Source: Metellina segmentata (Eukaryota; Arthropoda; Arachnida; Araneae; Tetragnathidae). Taken from it: a stretch of DNA of 64,000 bases. The notes beneath the pieces are model-generated. The model made no database searches and was not told the DNA's origin. It saw only the letters and a list, made by a program, of their open reading frames with translations. Of the stretch, positions 10,745-20,832 are shown in pieces; the first letter of the stretch is position 1; the number at the start of each line of letters is the position of its first letter. The stretch covers positions 125,066,337 through 125,130,336 of the forward strand of contig OX375872.1 of the NCBI GenBank assembly GCA_947359465.1. The letters run 5' to 3'. A program made the translations under genes and the position numbers.

Positions 10745-13080
10745 TATTTGAGAGTTTGTTTTTTGCTTCAGAGGTATAACGCGACATTGCAGAAAGTCCA
10801 AATTGATTTTTGCTGTCCGTTAATTGTTTTCTTGTTTCGAGTCTGTGTTCCTGTGTTCAATGTTTATATTTTCTTTTCAGCATTGAAATTTTTTTTTTTT
10901 CAATTGATAAATTGTATTTTAACTGTCTGTTTAGTGAACCTTAGAATAGAGTAGTGCTTGGGTCTCTAAGTTGAGTTTTTTTTTTGCTTCAGAGTTGTGA
11001 CGAAAATTTGGAGAAAGTCGAAATTTGGTTTTTAAAAGTTGACTGTTGTTTCGAGTTCACGTTCCAATGTTAATATTTTCTTTTTAGCATTGAATTTTTT
11101 TTCAATTGATAAAATGTATTTAATTGTTTGATTTAGCGTTAACGGGAATCGAACCTGAGAGTACAGGAGTGCTTGTGTCTTGAGTTAGTTGAGTTTATTT
11201 TTGCTTTAGAGCGCGATTACGGAAATTTGGAGAAAGTCGAAATCAGATTTTTGTTATCCGTTGATTGTTTTGAGTTTACGTACCAATGTTAAATATTATT
11301 GTTTTCTTTTGAGCATTGCATTTTTTCTGTTGATAAAACATATTTTAACTGTCTGCTTTAGTGAGAAAAGGGTATTGAACCAGAGCATAAAGCAGTGCTT
11401 GTGTCTGAGTTTTGACTTGTTTTTTGTTTCAGAGGTAGAACGAAAATTTGGAGAAATTCAGAATCGCTTTTGGTTTGTTGATTGTTCTTATTTTGTTTTG
11501 AGTTGGCTTATTCTAGGATTTCTATTTGTTCAGTTCCAATGACTACTATCTTGCTTTTGATTTAGTTCCAATGTTACGTGTTAGTGTTTTTTAATTTTTA
11601 TGATCGCATCTCTCTTGAGCATTGTTTTTTTAGAAGATATATTTTAATTGTCTGTTTTGACGAAAAGAGAAATAAATTACAGAATTATACGACTACTTGT
11701 GGCGGATTTTTTGTTTAAATTTTGAGGTTTTTTTTTTCTTCAGAGATATAACTAAAATTTGGAGACAGTCACAATGGGTTTCGTTTGTCAATTGTTCTTG
11801 TTTCGATTTAACTTATTGTAGAAGTTCCATTTCTTTAGTTCCAATGATACTCTTGCTGTTGATTTAGTTCCAATGTTACATATTAGTGCTTCTTAATTTT
11901 CATTATGATCGCATCGCCTTTCAGCATTGATTTTTCTCTTTTGAGAATTGCCTGTTTTAGCGAGAAGTGAATTAAATTTCAGAATACAGGACTACTTGTG
12001 TTGGAGCTTTTATTATTTTGAGTTGGGTATGTTTTTGCTTCAGAGATATAACGGATAATTGGAGAAAATCAGGACCTGCTTTTGTTCGTTAATTGTTCTT
12101 GTTTTGTGGTAGCTTATTCTTGGAGTTCCATTTCTCTATTCCAATGCTTTGCTTCAGATCCGCTGCTTCTTTTCTTCCTTTGCTTTAGTTCCAATGTTAA
12201 ATGTTAGTGTTTTTTTTAATTTTCCTCATGATCACGTCACTTTTTAGCATTAAAATTTCCGTTTTCTTTTTGATGACATATTTTTATAGTCTGTTTTGTC
12301 GACACGGGCTTTAGTTTCAGAAGGCAGCACTACTTGTATCAGAGCTTGTGCGTTTTTTGTTATTCTGAATTTAGTTTTTTTTTTAACTTCAACGATATAA
12401 CTGAAAATTGGAGATAGTCAGAACTGGTTTTCGTCGTTCATTAATTGTTCTTGTTTTGAGGTAGCTTTTTTTTAAAGTTTCATTTCTTCACTCCAGTGCT
12501 TTGCCATTAGTTTCAGTGCTTCGTTTCTTCACTCTGTTTTAGTTCAATGTAAAATGTTAGTATTTCTTAATTTTCTTCATGACCGCGTCTATTTTTAACT
12601 TTAAAATTTTGTTTTGAGAATATACATTTTTTATTTGTGTTTTGGCTTTCAAAAGAACCAAATCTGCTTTTTTACGAACTTGGGTTTATTTTTTGCCTCA
12701 ACGGAAAATTGGGAAAAATAGTACCAGGTTCTGTTAATTCATTGTCATTTCGCTTTGAAGTAGCCTTTCTAATTAAAAGTTATTTTCCTTTAGTTGCAGT
12801 TTTAGTTTTATTTAGGGTTTTGGTATTTTCCCTCGACTATCGCTTGTTTTTAACATTGGTTTTCATTTAAAGATTGTATTTCAATTGTCTATTTTGGCTA
12901 GAGGAATAGTCTCGAGACAACACAGGACTTGCTTGCGTCCGATTTTTCATTCGGTAAACGGATATGGTATTTTTCTGCTTCAGAGAAGAAGCGGAATCTT
13001 TGAACCGTAATAGTTTTGCTCTTTAATTGTTTCTCCTTCCGTTTCGAAATAGCCTATGGAAGAATTTGCGGGTTCCACTT
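10745..13080. repeat. Tandem repeat, 220-350 bp x 9
   Basis: The anchor 'TTTTGCTTCAGAGATATAAC' or variants lies near 10763, 10983, 11202, 11424, 11738, 12035, 12385, 12695 and 12976. Units read anchor, 'GAAAATTTGGAGAAAGTC', 'TTGATTGTTCTTGTTTCGAG', 'AGTTCCAATGTTA', 'TTTTCAGCATTGA', 'CTGTCTGTTTTAG', then 'agtacaggactacttgtgtc'. The first four units are about 220 bp; later ones gain an internal block ('tccatttctttagttccaatg') and reach 280-350 bp. Short open frames here are translations of the repeat. Confidence 0.8.
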
Positions 13081-13194
13081 GAAATTCAAATTTGCCCTAT
13101 CATCTCAACTTGGTTATATGGATAAGGATAACGAATCGTGTATTTTAATTGACTGATAATGTTTTTTGTATCATTTGTGTACATGATCCTGTGA

Positions 13195-13980
13195 ATGATT
13201 TTGAGGGGTTCACACACATTTTACCATGCAACCTACTGCCTTCCCTGCATGACTTCTAATCAATTTTAATTTCCTTGAAAAAAGAATATTTTAGAAATAT
13301 TGTATTCTAAGTGAATGAGCAATCGAATTCTTTCAAAAATTCTATTCTAAGTAAATGACAGCTTTAGAATCTTTCCGAAACATTTTACTCTAAACTAAGC
13401 ACCAATAGCATCTTTCCAAAGGACTGTATTTTAAAGGAAAAAAACAGTCGTATCTTAAGAAAGAATTATATTCTATGGAAATGAGTAGCAAATATTTCCA
13501 AATTATTCTATTTCAAGGAAAGAACCAGGAGATTCATTCCAAAGAACTCTATTCTAAGAAAATGATCAATTGAAGCTTTCCAGAGGCTTGCATTCTAAAG
13601 GAATGAGCAACTGAATCTTTCGAAATGATTCTTTTCTATCGAAATGAGTAACACTTTCAAAATGATTCTATGTCAAGGAAAGAACCAAGCGAATCATTCC
13701 AAAAGATTTTATTAGGAAAGGACCAACAGAATCTTTCCAAAGTAATATATATGAGCAATCGAATCTTTCGAAAGGATTATTTTCTATCAAAATGAGTAAT
13801 AAATCTTTCCAAATGATTCTGTTTCAGGAGAGAACCAAACGCATCATTCCAAATGATTATATTATAAGGAAAGGACTAATATATAATATATTTACAAAGG
13901 TTTACATAGTCCACGGACTCTCATGAAGTGGGTTAAAGCAATTCTACAACTCGTAAATTTCTCGACACGCAGAAAGAATG
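13195..13980. mobile_element. TTAA element family 1 with internal minisatellite
   Basis: The left end has 'GAGGGGTTCACACACATTTT' and 'GCATGACTTCTAATCAATTT'; the right end has 'GGGTTAAAGCAATTCTACAA' and 'TCTCGACACGCAGAAAG', matching both ends of the exact copy at 6177-6353. Between them lie about a dozen units of roughly 50-60 bp of the type 'TTCTAAGGAAATGAGCAA..GAATCTTTCCAAA'. The terminal TTAAs are mutated. Confidence 0.6.
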
Positions 13981-14034
13981 TGTATTTGGTTAAATGCAGA
14001 CAGAAGCCACCAAAACGACTCCTTAGTACCTTAG

Positions 14035-14342
14035 GTAGGTATTCTAATTAAGGTCGCACTGGAGTAACACAATGAGCTATTGGCGACTGTCCGGATCAAA
14101 GCCCAAAGGGAAAGATCCGAGGGCAACACAACGTAAATTTGAACCTCGGTCAGATGACGAGGTCACACCTAATCTAGCACTCCACTCTCCAAACTTCCAC
14201 ACCACGCCAAGTTGAGAAAATTTGAGGCCTGATAGACTTAACGTGTACCAGTCCCCATTGTACAAGACGGTCTTCGGTTGTATTCGACGAACTCCTCACC
14301 CTCCGTTGCTTTTTCCAATCGGCTAACGTGGCCCCGTAGGTA
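14035..14342 (-). mobile_element. SINE-A, full length
   Basis: Minus-strand copy from the tail 'ATTCTAATTAAGGTCGCACT' to the head complement near 'CTAACGTGGCCCCG'. The body ('GATGACGAGGTCACACCT', 'CTCCAAACTTCCACACCACG') is intact. Confidence 0.7.
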
Positions 14343-14634
14343 TACTCATCTTGCAAAATTCAATTCCATTTTCTAGTCTCCAATAAAATAAGAAGTTAAA
14401 TAATTCGTACAAAAGACGGAGCTTTTCCCTTCTCAAATGCAGCCCTATACGTTATTTGAGTGTCGAATAAAATAGTTTCCGCTTCTGCATACAGGAATGC
14501 ACACTGCGCACATCTGGACATATCGAAGAAAAGATCAGGAGAAATTTTCTTAGAGAAGAAAGGACTCGGAAAAAGTGGAAGCAATTTCAACGCAGAGTAT
14601 TGATGAATGCCTGGGATGCATATAGCTATTTCCA

Positions 14635-15000
14635 TCTTTTTCTATAAGTCCTTTGTGAGGGGTATTTTTTAAAAGGCACTCTTGGCTACTGCACTTGTCT
14701 AGATTTGCTGTTGCTTGTCTTGTAATTGTTTTTCTGGTAGTAAAGTTTAGGATATTTCGATATATTCCATTTACTTTTTCTATTTATGTATTTTTTATAT
14801 GTACTTTCTATTTATTTTTTCTATTAATTAATTTAATTTTAAAATTATCTTTTCTATAAGCACTTTGTGAGAAGAATTTTTTCAAAAGGCGCTCTTGCTA
14901 GTGCACTTGGCTAGATCCTTCCTTTGTAATTGTTTTTCTTGGTTGTGCAGTTCAGGCAATTTAGATGTGATTGTTCATTTACTGTGAATTTTCCTCTAAT
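14635..15000. repeat. Diverged tandem duplication, about 215 bp x 2
   Basis: 'TTTTTCTATAAGTCCTTTGT', 'AAAAGGCACTCTTGGCTA' and 'TGTAATTGTTTTTCT' at 14636-14760 recur in order at 14852-14940. Confidence 0.55.
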
Positions 15001-15340
15001 TTGAATGTTCTCTGAATGAAAGAAAGCCATTGTAAAGGTTTTTTTTAGTATTGCTAGGGCTTAGAAACCGGTTTTGAGTTTGGAGAAAATTGTTGCTACT
15101 GAAATATTAGAACAGGTTTTCATAAATATGAAATTTTATTAATATTTTAGCATAATTTGGCTTTATGTTTGAATACCATTAATCAGAGATCGATTTATAT
15201 AGGAATCTTATTTCACAAATCGTTTTGTATCATGATTTTACTTCAGAGATAGATTAATTTAACCAGTATTGGGAACTCCCGTCAGAATGGGACACAACAT
15301 TGACAGAAATGTAATCCGAACCGAAATTTTCAACGTGAGA
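15001..15340. other. No recognisable feature
   Basis: AT-rich; nothing found. Confidence 0.4.
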
Positions 15341-15344
15341 TCTA

Positions 15345-15455
15345 ACGGTTTGTTTGGTTGGGTTATATGGCTCAAGAGCAATATCTGGCCAAGCTGTGCC
15401 AAACAACGTCATGCAATGGACGTATAAACACAAGGCAAGTTTTACTGACACACTA
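15345..15455 (-). mobile_element. SINE-C fragment
   Basis: Complement of the SINE-C tail: 'TTTGTTTGGTTGGGTTATAT', 'TCTGGCCAAGCTGTGCCAAA'. Confidence 0.55.
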
Positions 15456-15825
15456 GAGCGAAATACACCAGAGTACTAAGAGAGATACTAAGGCAAGCTA
15501 CGCGTGGTTTCAATATCAGTCATGTGACACTTGCAACCGTATTCACAAGTACGAATTAACCCGCGGATCAACGATAATCCCCGGGTTATCGAACAAACCT
15601 TATTCACAGTGCCTGATCCGTGGTTTAAACCGTCGTTTCAGTGTTACATTTTGATCGTACGAAATCGGCGAATTAACTCTTGGTTGAGAGTTATGCTTGC
15701 GCAGTATTACTATCTTTTTGCGAAGCGATATAAACTGTAAACGAAATAAAATGGACGACACACTTCATTCAGTGCTAAATTACAGTATTCTTACGACGAC
15801 GCGCATTCAATGATCTTATATGAAT

Positions 15826-16049
15826 TAGGGATGCGACGTCGATGTTTTACAAAAAACATCGATGTATTGGACAGTAAATGACAAATCAAATCCCCCCCCC
15901 CCCCGCGAACATTAATTTTTGTGGTTACTAAACCAGATTTAAGAAATTAGTGGGGAAAAAGTTTAAATATATTGATGTTTAAAAACATCGATGGTTTTTG
16001 GTCGATGTATTATCAACATTGATGTTTTGTTGTTGATGTCGCATCCCTA
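15826..16049. mobile_element. hAT-like MITE, complete
   Basis: Inverted ends TAGGGATGCGACGTCGATGT on the left and GATGTCGCATCCCTA on the right enclose 'ACATCGATG' motifs in both orientations and a C13 run at 15890-15904. The flanks (ATATGAAT and TTATGTAT) are only partly alike, so an 8-bp duplication is not proven. Related pieces lie at 8936 and 37710-38052. Confidence 0.65.
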
Positions 16050-16079
16050 TTATGTATACGGAACAAGACCGTGATTACA

Positions 16080-16260
16080 TCTCTATTAATAAAAGAAATG
16101 TGTCTCTGTCTCTGTACGCAGTGTCTTGACGAATCTGGCACTTGCCGTAATGAAATTTGACACACACGTAGTCTTAATTTTTTTGCGATTTTTGTGTAGC
16201 GCCCGAATTTTAAAATTTAATCTAGAACTATAATCTATATTCTGGCTCGCCAGAGAACTC
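16080..16260 (+). mobile_element. Helitron-like 5' terminus
   Basis: Starts A|TCTCTATTAATAAAAGAAAT and runs through 'GTCTTGACGAATCTGGCACT', 'AATGAAATTTGACACAC' and 'GAATTTTAAAATTTAATCTA'. The order matches the complement of 59912 to about 59760. The 3' end (stem plus CTRR) is not visible nearby, so this is a 5' fragment. Confidence 0.5.
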
Positions 16261-16879
16261 AACGAGAGAGCGAACGGTAGAATATGACCATGACAGATAC
16301 ATATTCGTCATGAAATAAAAATTATTTTGATTTATTACGAAAATGAAAGAAAATTGACACTGCAAGTTACTTTACTTTACACCAGCACTCACCCATACTG
16401 ACAAGTACAAAGATAATGGAATTGCTTTCATTTGTCAAGGCATTATGTACAATTCTTTCTTGCAATATTTAGGTTTCCATAAAAATCCAATTTTAAATTA
16501 TATACCTTTGCATTTCTTTTTCCAAACCCAAATTAAAATGCCGTATGCTATTAAAATCACAATTTGAAACCAATTCTGCGGCGAAGTACGTGCTTGATCA
16601 GTATGAATGCAGATTCGGACGTCGTAACAAATGTAAACAGTACCACGTGATCGTGAAGAAACGGTTGTAGCCAATCACAGCGAGCGTATCATTTTAATCC
16701 ATGGGGGATCACTTAACCCGCCGTTTGATAATAAGGTACTTGATGATCCGCGATTTAACTCTGACCCGCGGATCAAATGATTTTCGGGTTAACTCGAGAC
16801 TTGTGAATATGGCCGTTAATTGGCTGAAGTAGGGATATGTTTAGATTTCTGTACAGAAACGGAGAATGCATGCGCATGT

Positions 16880-17105
16880 CGGGGGCTCAGTGGGTGTGCC
16901 ACTGCTCTAGCAACCTGCGAGTTGTAGACATCACAGGTTCAATTCCTCCCTTGTTGTATTTCTCACTTCTAGGTCCACGATATCTCGATTGGATAAATAG
17001 CTGATTAGCAACCGGACGGTTGTGAGTTCCACCCAAAGACCATCGTGTACGAGGGGGTTGGTGCACGTTAAATCTTTCGTGCCCCCAATTGACAATGCCA
17101 TTTCC
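16880..17105 (+). mobile_element. SINE-C head fused to truncated SINE-A
   Basis: 16882-16972 has the SINE-C head ('GGCTCAGTGGGTGTGCCACT', 'GGTTCAATTCCTCCC'). It is followed directly by a SINE-A head and body ('GATTAGCAACCGGACGGTTG', 'GTGCACGTTAAATCTTTCG'), cut near 17105. This looks like one SINE inserted in another, or a template-switch chimera. Confidence 0.55.
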
Positions 17106-17585
17106 ACAAAAAATGACTTCCTTACTTTTGCTGTTTTCATAGTTATGTGAAGAAAGATTATTCAGTCTATTTCATTAGAAGGAACTAAGCCTTTACGTTA
17201 TACCTGTAAAACATTACATCATTCTTTTCGACCGATAAGAAGAAACTGCATTACTTTTAGAATCACCCAATATTTTAATTTACCAAACGGAAAGACAAAA
17301 AAGGTCTCTATTTTGAGTAACTTATTCGGAAATTTCGGGGGATTTTTTGCTTATTATATAGTTAATCTATTTTTACTAGATGTAAACATTCTCCTTCGCG
17401 TCTAACATGCTTCCATAGTAGATATTTTTACATTCGAAATTTAATCGAACCTACGAGTAAAACTACACGCCTGAAATGCTGGAAAAAGTCGAGTTTAGAA
17501 ATTATTAAAAACTGACCCCCTTTTTGCTCTTTCTGTACTACCAGTTTTACTTAAAACCCGCCGCCTTTCACCTCGGTTTCTTCAC
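17106..17585. other. No recognisable feature
   Basis: AT-rich; nothing found. Confidence 0.4.
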
Positions 17586-17589
17586 TTTA

Positions 17590-18567
17590 TCGATTCATTA
17601 TGTCCTTTCCTTCTGAATGATAGATCGGACCACTATTGATCGAATATACAGGTATTCGTAAAACGGAAAATAACGGGTCCGTTTTACGTTTGTAAAATGC
17701 TTGCGATTCAGCTCCACTCTGACCGCTTATAGGCACCCAAAGAAAAGTAATTTGCTCATTATTTTTATTAAATAATAGATTTATTAAATTGTCAGTAAGT
17801 ACATTTTTCGACAACCAGCTCTTGTTGGTGTTTGGGTTCAATGTGGGAAAATGGACTTTAGGGGCACACAATTTAAAGCTTTGAACTGCTGCCCTTGAAA
17901 ACACCGCTGATAAAACAAGCTACACATTATTCCTACGACGCTAAATAGTTTGTGATACGTATACGGTACTGACATGTTTACTATTCACTGACAAAATGTC
18001 GCTTGTTGATTCAATATTTGACGAAAAACATGTTTCTGGCGGACAAAGTTATACATGTTATAACGGGACAATTTTGCGTTTGGATACGCTTGGATTCAAC
18101 TAAACTCTGATGGGCTGACCGCTTTAGAGGCCCAAAGAAAAGTAATTTTCTTGTTATTATTTATTAAGTAATAGATATATTTAGTAAATAGATGTCAGTA
18201 GCGCGATAACCAGCTATTGTTTGTCCTTTCGGTTCAATGCTGAAAAATGGACTTCAGTTGTACGCAAGTAAAAACTTCGGACTGCTGCCCTTTGAAAACA
18301 CCGCTGATAAGACAAACTACACATATATCCTACGACACTAAATAGACTGTGATACGTATATTTACAGACATATTTTCGACGCATCGACAAAATATCGCTT
18401 GTTCATTCAAAAAAAACAAAAAAACAAGTTTCTGGCAGTCAAAGTTATACATGCTATAACGGGACCGTTTCACGTTTGTAATATGCTTAGTTTTTGCTCA
18501 CCTGATGGGCTCACCGCTATAGGGGGCTCAAAGAAAAGTAATTTTCACATTATTATTTTTTAAGTAA
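17590..18567. repeat. Tandem repeat, about 395 bp x 2.3
   Basis: 'CCAAAGAAAAGTAATTTTC' variants lie near 17740, 18132 and 18530 (spacing about 393 and 397). 'AACACCGCTGATAA', 'AGTTATACATGTTATAACGG' and 'CCTACGACACTAAATAG' keep the same order in each unit. A 105-codon minus-strand open frame at 17587-17904 is part of the first unit and has no domain. Confidence 0.75.
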
Positions 18568-18570
18568 CTA

Positions 18571-18850
18571 GGGGGCTCCGCCCCCTGCTCGCTTACGCTC
18601 GCCAACCCCCGGGGATTGCTGCGCAATCCCATTTGGTTTGCTTCGCAAACCAACACTCCTGTCACAGATGCCATTTGGTTTGCTTCGCAAACCAACATTA
18701 CTTTCACAGAGTGAAACTATCTGAATAATTCGTATTATGCTGATTTCACTTTCCGGTTCATGACGTCACAGCGACGGCTTCGCTGCGTCTCGCTTACGCT
18801 CGCCGACCCCTGGGATTGCTACGCAATCCGTTTGGTTTGCTTTCTCAAAC
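18571..18850. repeat. Cluster of short perfect hairpins
   Basis: In order: GGGGGCTCCGCCCCC, GCTCGCTTACGCTCGC, GGATTGCTGCGCAATCC, TTGGTTTGCTTCGCAAACCAA (21 nt; stem TTGGTTTGC with loop TTC), the same again, then 'CTCGCTTACGCTCG', 'GGATTGCTACGCAATCC' and a broken last copy. All have 5-9 bp stems with 3-4 nt loops. They form the 3' part of the Helitron. Confidence 0.75.
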
Positions 18851-19139
18851 CAATACTTCTTTCGCAAGTGATTTAACTTTCTTTTGCTTTAACACTTAAT
18901 GCACCCTAAACTAATAGCCGCATCAGTAAAAAATCTTCTGCATCTTGTTCCCTGTACAATTTTAAGTAAACATTGTTAATATCCAAACTTTACGATCTGT
19001 ACTTTGTCGGTAAACTGTCTTGAGAACAGAGGGAAAAAAGCGAGCCTTTTTCCTCGCCAAATAAAAAGAAATCGTTTTTATGGCAATTGTTGCTACGATA
19101 AATTTGATATCTGGCAAACCCGATAATCAAATGTGCAAC

Positions 19140-19740
19140 CCACTACTGCTTTCGGAAGCAGCTATGCGAACTGAAAAATACGAAATTTGTGTCACCAACT
19201 TTTGATTGCATCGAATTTATTTATGAACCAATTTTAAAAATAATTGTACCGTAAGAAAGAGTATATTCTGAGGTATACTGCAATATTTTTAAAATTAAAA
19301 ACTAACAGTAATACTATACAGATATGACCATTTTAGTTTTGTATCGGAAGTTACGATCTGAAAGTTCCGAAAATTGTATGACCAACTTTTAATTGCATCG
19401 ATTTTATTTATTAACCAATTTGAAAAATAATTGTACCATAAGAAAGAGTGTAATGTAATGTATTCAGTGATGTTTTCAAATTTAAAAAATAATGGCTTTT
19501 GCCGTAGTCAAAACGGTTTTAACAATAAGTAGCGAAAATATCCAAAGATTCCGAATTTTGTATGACGAACTTTTGATCGCATCCAATTTAATTATTAACC
19601 GATTTCAAAAATAATAGTACCGTAAGAAGGAGTATATACTGAGGTATACTGCGATATTTTAAAAATTAAAAACTAATAGTAATTAAATATAGATACGGCA
19701 GTTTTAAAAAAAGTAACAAAAATGTCCCGATTTTTCCTGA
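19140..19740. repeat. Tandem repeat, about 185 bp x 3, inside the Helitron
   Basis: 'ACCAACTTTTGATTGCATCG' variants at about 19195, 19382 and 19566, each followed by 'AATAATTGTACCGTAAGAAA' and 'GAGTATATTCTGAGGTATAC'. A further pair, 'CCTAAACTAATAGCCGCATC', lies at about 18905 and 19925. Confidence 0.7.
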
Positions 19741-20114
19741 ATTTCAAAAAAATATTTTATCAAGAACCAAATTTAAATTTCAAAAAAAAACTCGACGAGC
19801 TGCAAAAATTTACGTTGAGAGGTACTCTTAAAAAAAAACTCACGACTGAAGACTGAAAATTTGAATGTGTTTTGCTCACTCGCGGAAGAAATTTCACTTC
19901 TTCAACTTTAACACTTAATAAAACCTAAACTAATAGCCGCATCGGAAAAAAAATCTTAATAATTATCCAGAGAATACGATGAAGAACAAAGCATGTTAAT
20001 TTCATTTTTTTCCGATCAGTACTTTCTCGGGAAACCGTCTAAGAATTGAGCTAAACAACACAGTTTTCAATCCTGCGGCGGCGACGGAGGTAACATTTTT
20101 TTAATATAGAGAGA

Positions 20115-20600
20115 TATACACTGGTGTCCAAAATTATCTTTATATGCATAGGATTACGGATTTCTCAGAAACTGTGAATCATAATTTTATGAATTTGTGT
20201 GGAATGAGGACATTTACATCACAACACATAAATACAAAGGAAACAAAATTGAGAAAACTGCATCTGATATAAAACTGTAGCATTAAACAATGAAAATTGC
20301 AATTTGTGACAAGGAGAATTCAGAAAGAAAATAATAACTCAGAAAAAAAATTAAGGCTTGTAAATTTAATGTGGAATGTGATCGCCCCTGACTTGTATAC
20401 ACATATCACAACGTGATATCATGCTGGCAATAATGTTGTTAACCACAGTTTGGGGAATTAAGCTCCACTCCTCCAGCAATGCTGTCTTCAGGACATTTAT
20501 ATCTCTAGGAGGAGGATATATCCGTGTAACTGCTTTTCCAAGGTAGTCCCATAAGTTCTCTATCGGGTTCCGATTAGGAGATTTGGCTGGCCACGGCATA
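20115..20600 (-). pseudogene. Tc1-like transposase, C-terminal remnant with 3' terminal repeat
   Basis: A 77-codon frame at 20366-20599 contains the SPNRNPIENLWD motif of the DDE catalytic core of Tc1/mariner (IS630) transposases, which cut and paste DNA at TA sites. N of NPIENLWD follows the last catalytic acidic residue region; the upstream catalytic D residues and the DNA-binding domain are absent because the coding stops at 20600, where a TTAA-family minisatellite begins. Downstream, at about 20119-20150, 'ACACTGGTGTCCAAAATTAT' is a typical Tc1 terminal repeat next to TA. The frame has no start of its own. It is a relic; the family is fairly certain, the exact lineage is not. Confidence 0.8.
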
Positions 20601-20604
20601 CTGT

Positions 20605-20832
20605 CAATGGCTTCATTCTATTGCAGATTTCTTTTAAATAGAATTGCTTTGGAAGCACTCTATTGCAGATTTCCTTTGAATAGAATCCTTTGGAAAAGTT
20701 CTATCGCTCATCTTAATGGAATCCTTTGGAAAGATTCCAATGGTATAAATAGTCGATATCGGTTAGAAGTCATACAGGGAAGACTACTGTTTGTAAGGTG
20801 GAATTATGCGTGTTAACCTCTCAGAGGGTTAA
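20605..20832. mobile_element. TTAA element family 1, truncated (reverse orientation)
   Basis: Units 'TTGAATAGAATCCTTTGGAA' are the reverse complement of the 13195-13980 minisatellite. The right end reads 'GGTTAGAAGTCATACAGGGA', 'GTGTTAACCTCTCAGAGGG' and TTAA at about 20829-20832, matching the left end of the 6177 copy inverted. Confidence 0.6.

Larger units (their letters stand above)
15534..16818. mobile_element. Large MITE interrupted by two insertions
   Basis: The outer ends are inverted repeats: 'CCGTATTCACAAGT' followed by 'CGAATTAACCCGCGGATCA' on the left, and the complement of 'GATCAAATGATTTTCGGGTT' plus 'ACTTGTGAATATGGCCG' on the right. The interior contains a hAT-like MITE (15826-16049) and a Helitron 5' end (from 16080), so this is a nested insertion. 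No transposase is present. Confidence 0.55.
18568..20114 (-). mobile_element. Helitron, non-autonomous, with clear boundaries
   Basis: Read on the minus strand, it starts A|TCTCTCTATATTAAAAAAAT at 20114 and ends with the hairpin GGGGGCGGAGCCCC followed by CTAG at 18568, then T. The host is left as A^T ('TAAGTAA' and 'TATACACTGG'), as expected for Helitrons. The left flank is the 395-bp satellite cut exactly at 'TTAAGTAA', where the preceding unit continues 'TAGATATA'. The element carries further hairpins near its 3' end (18571-18880) and a 185-bp internal tandem repeat. No Rep/helicase frame is seen. Confidence 0.75.
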
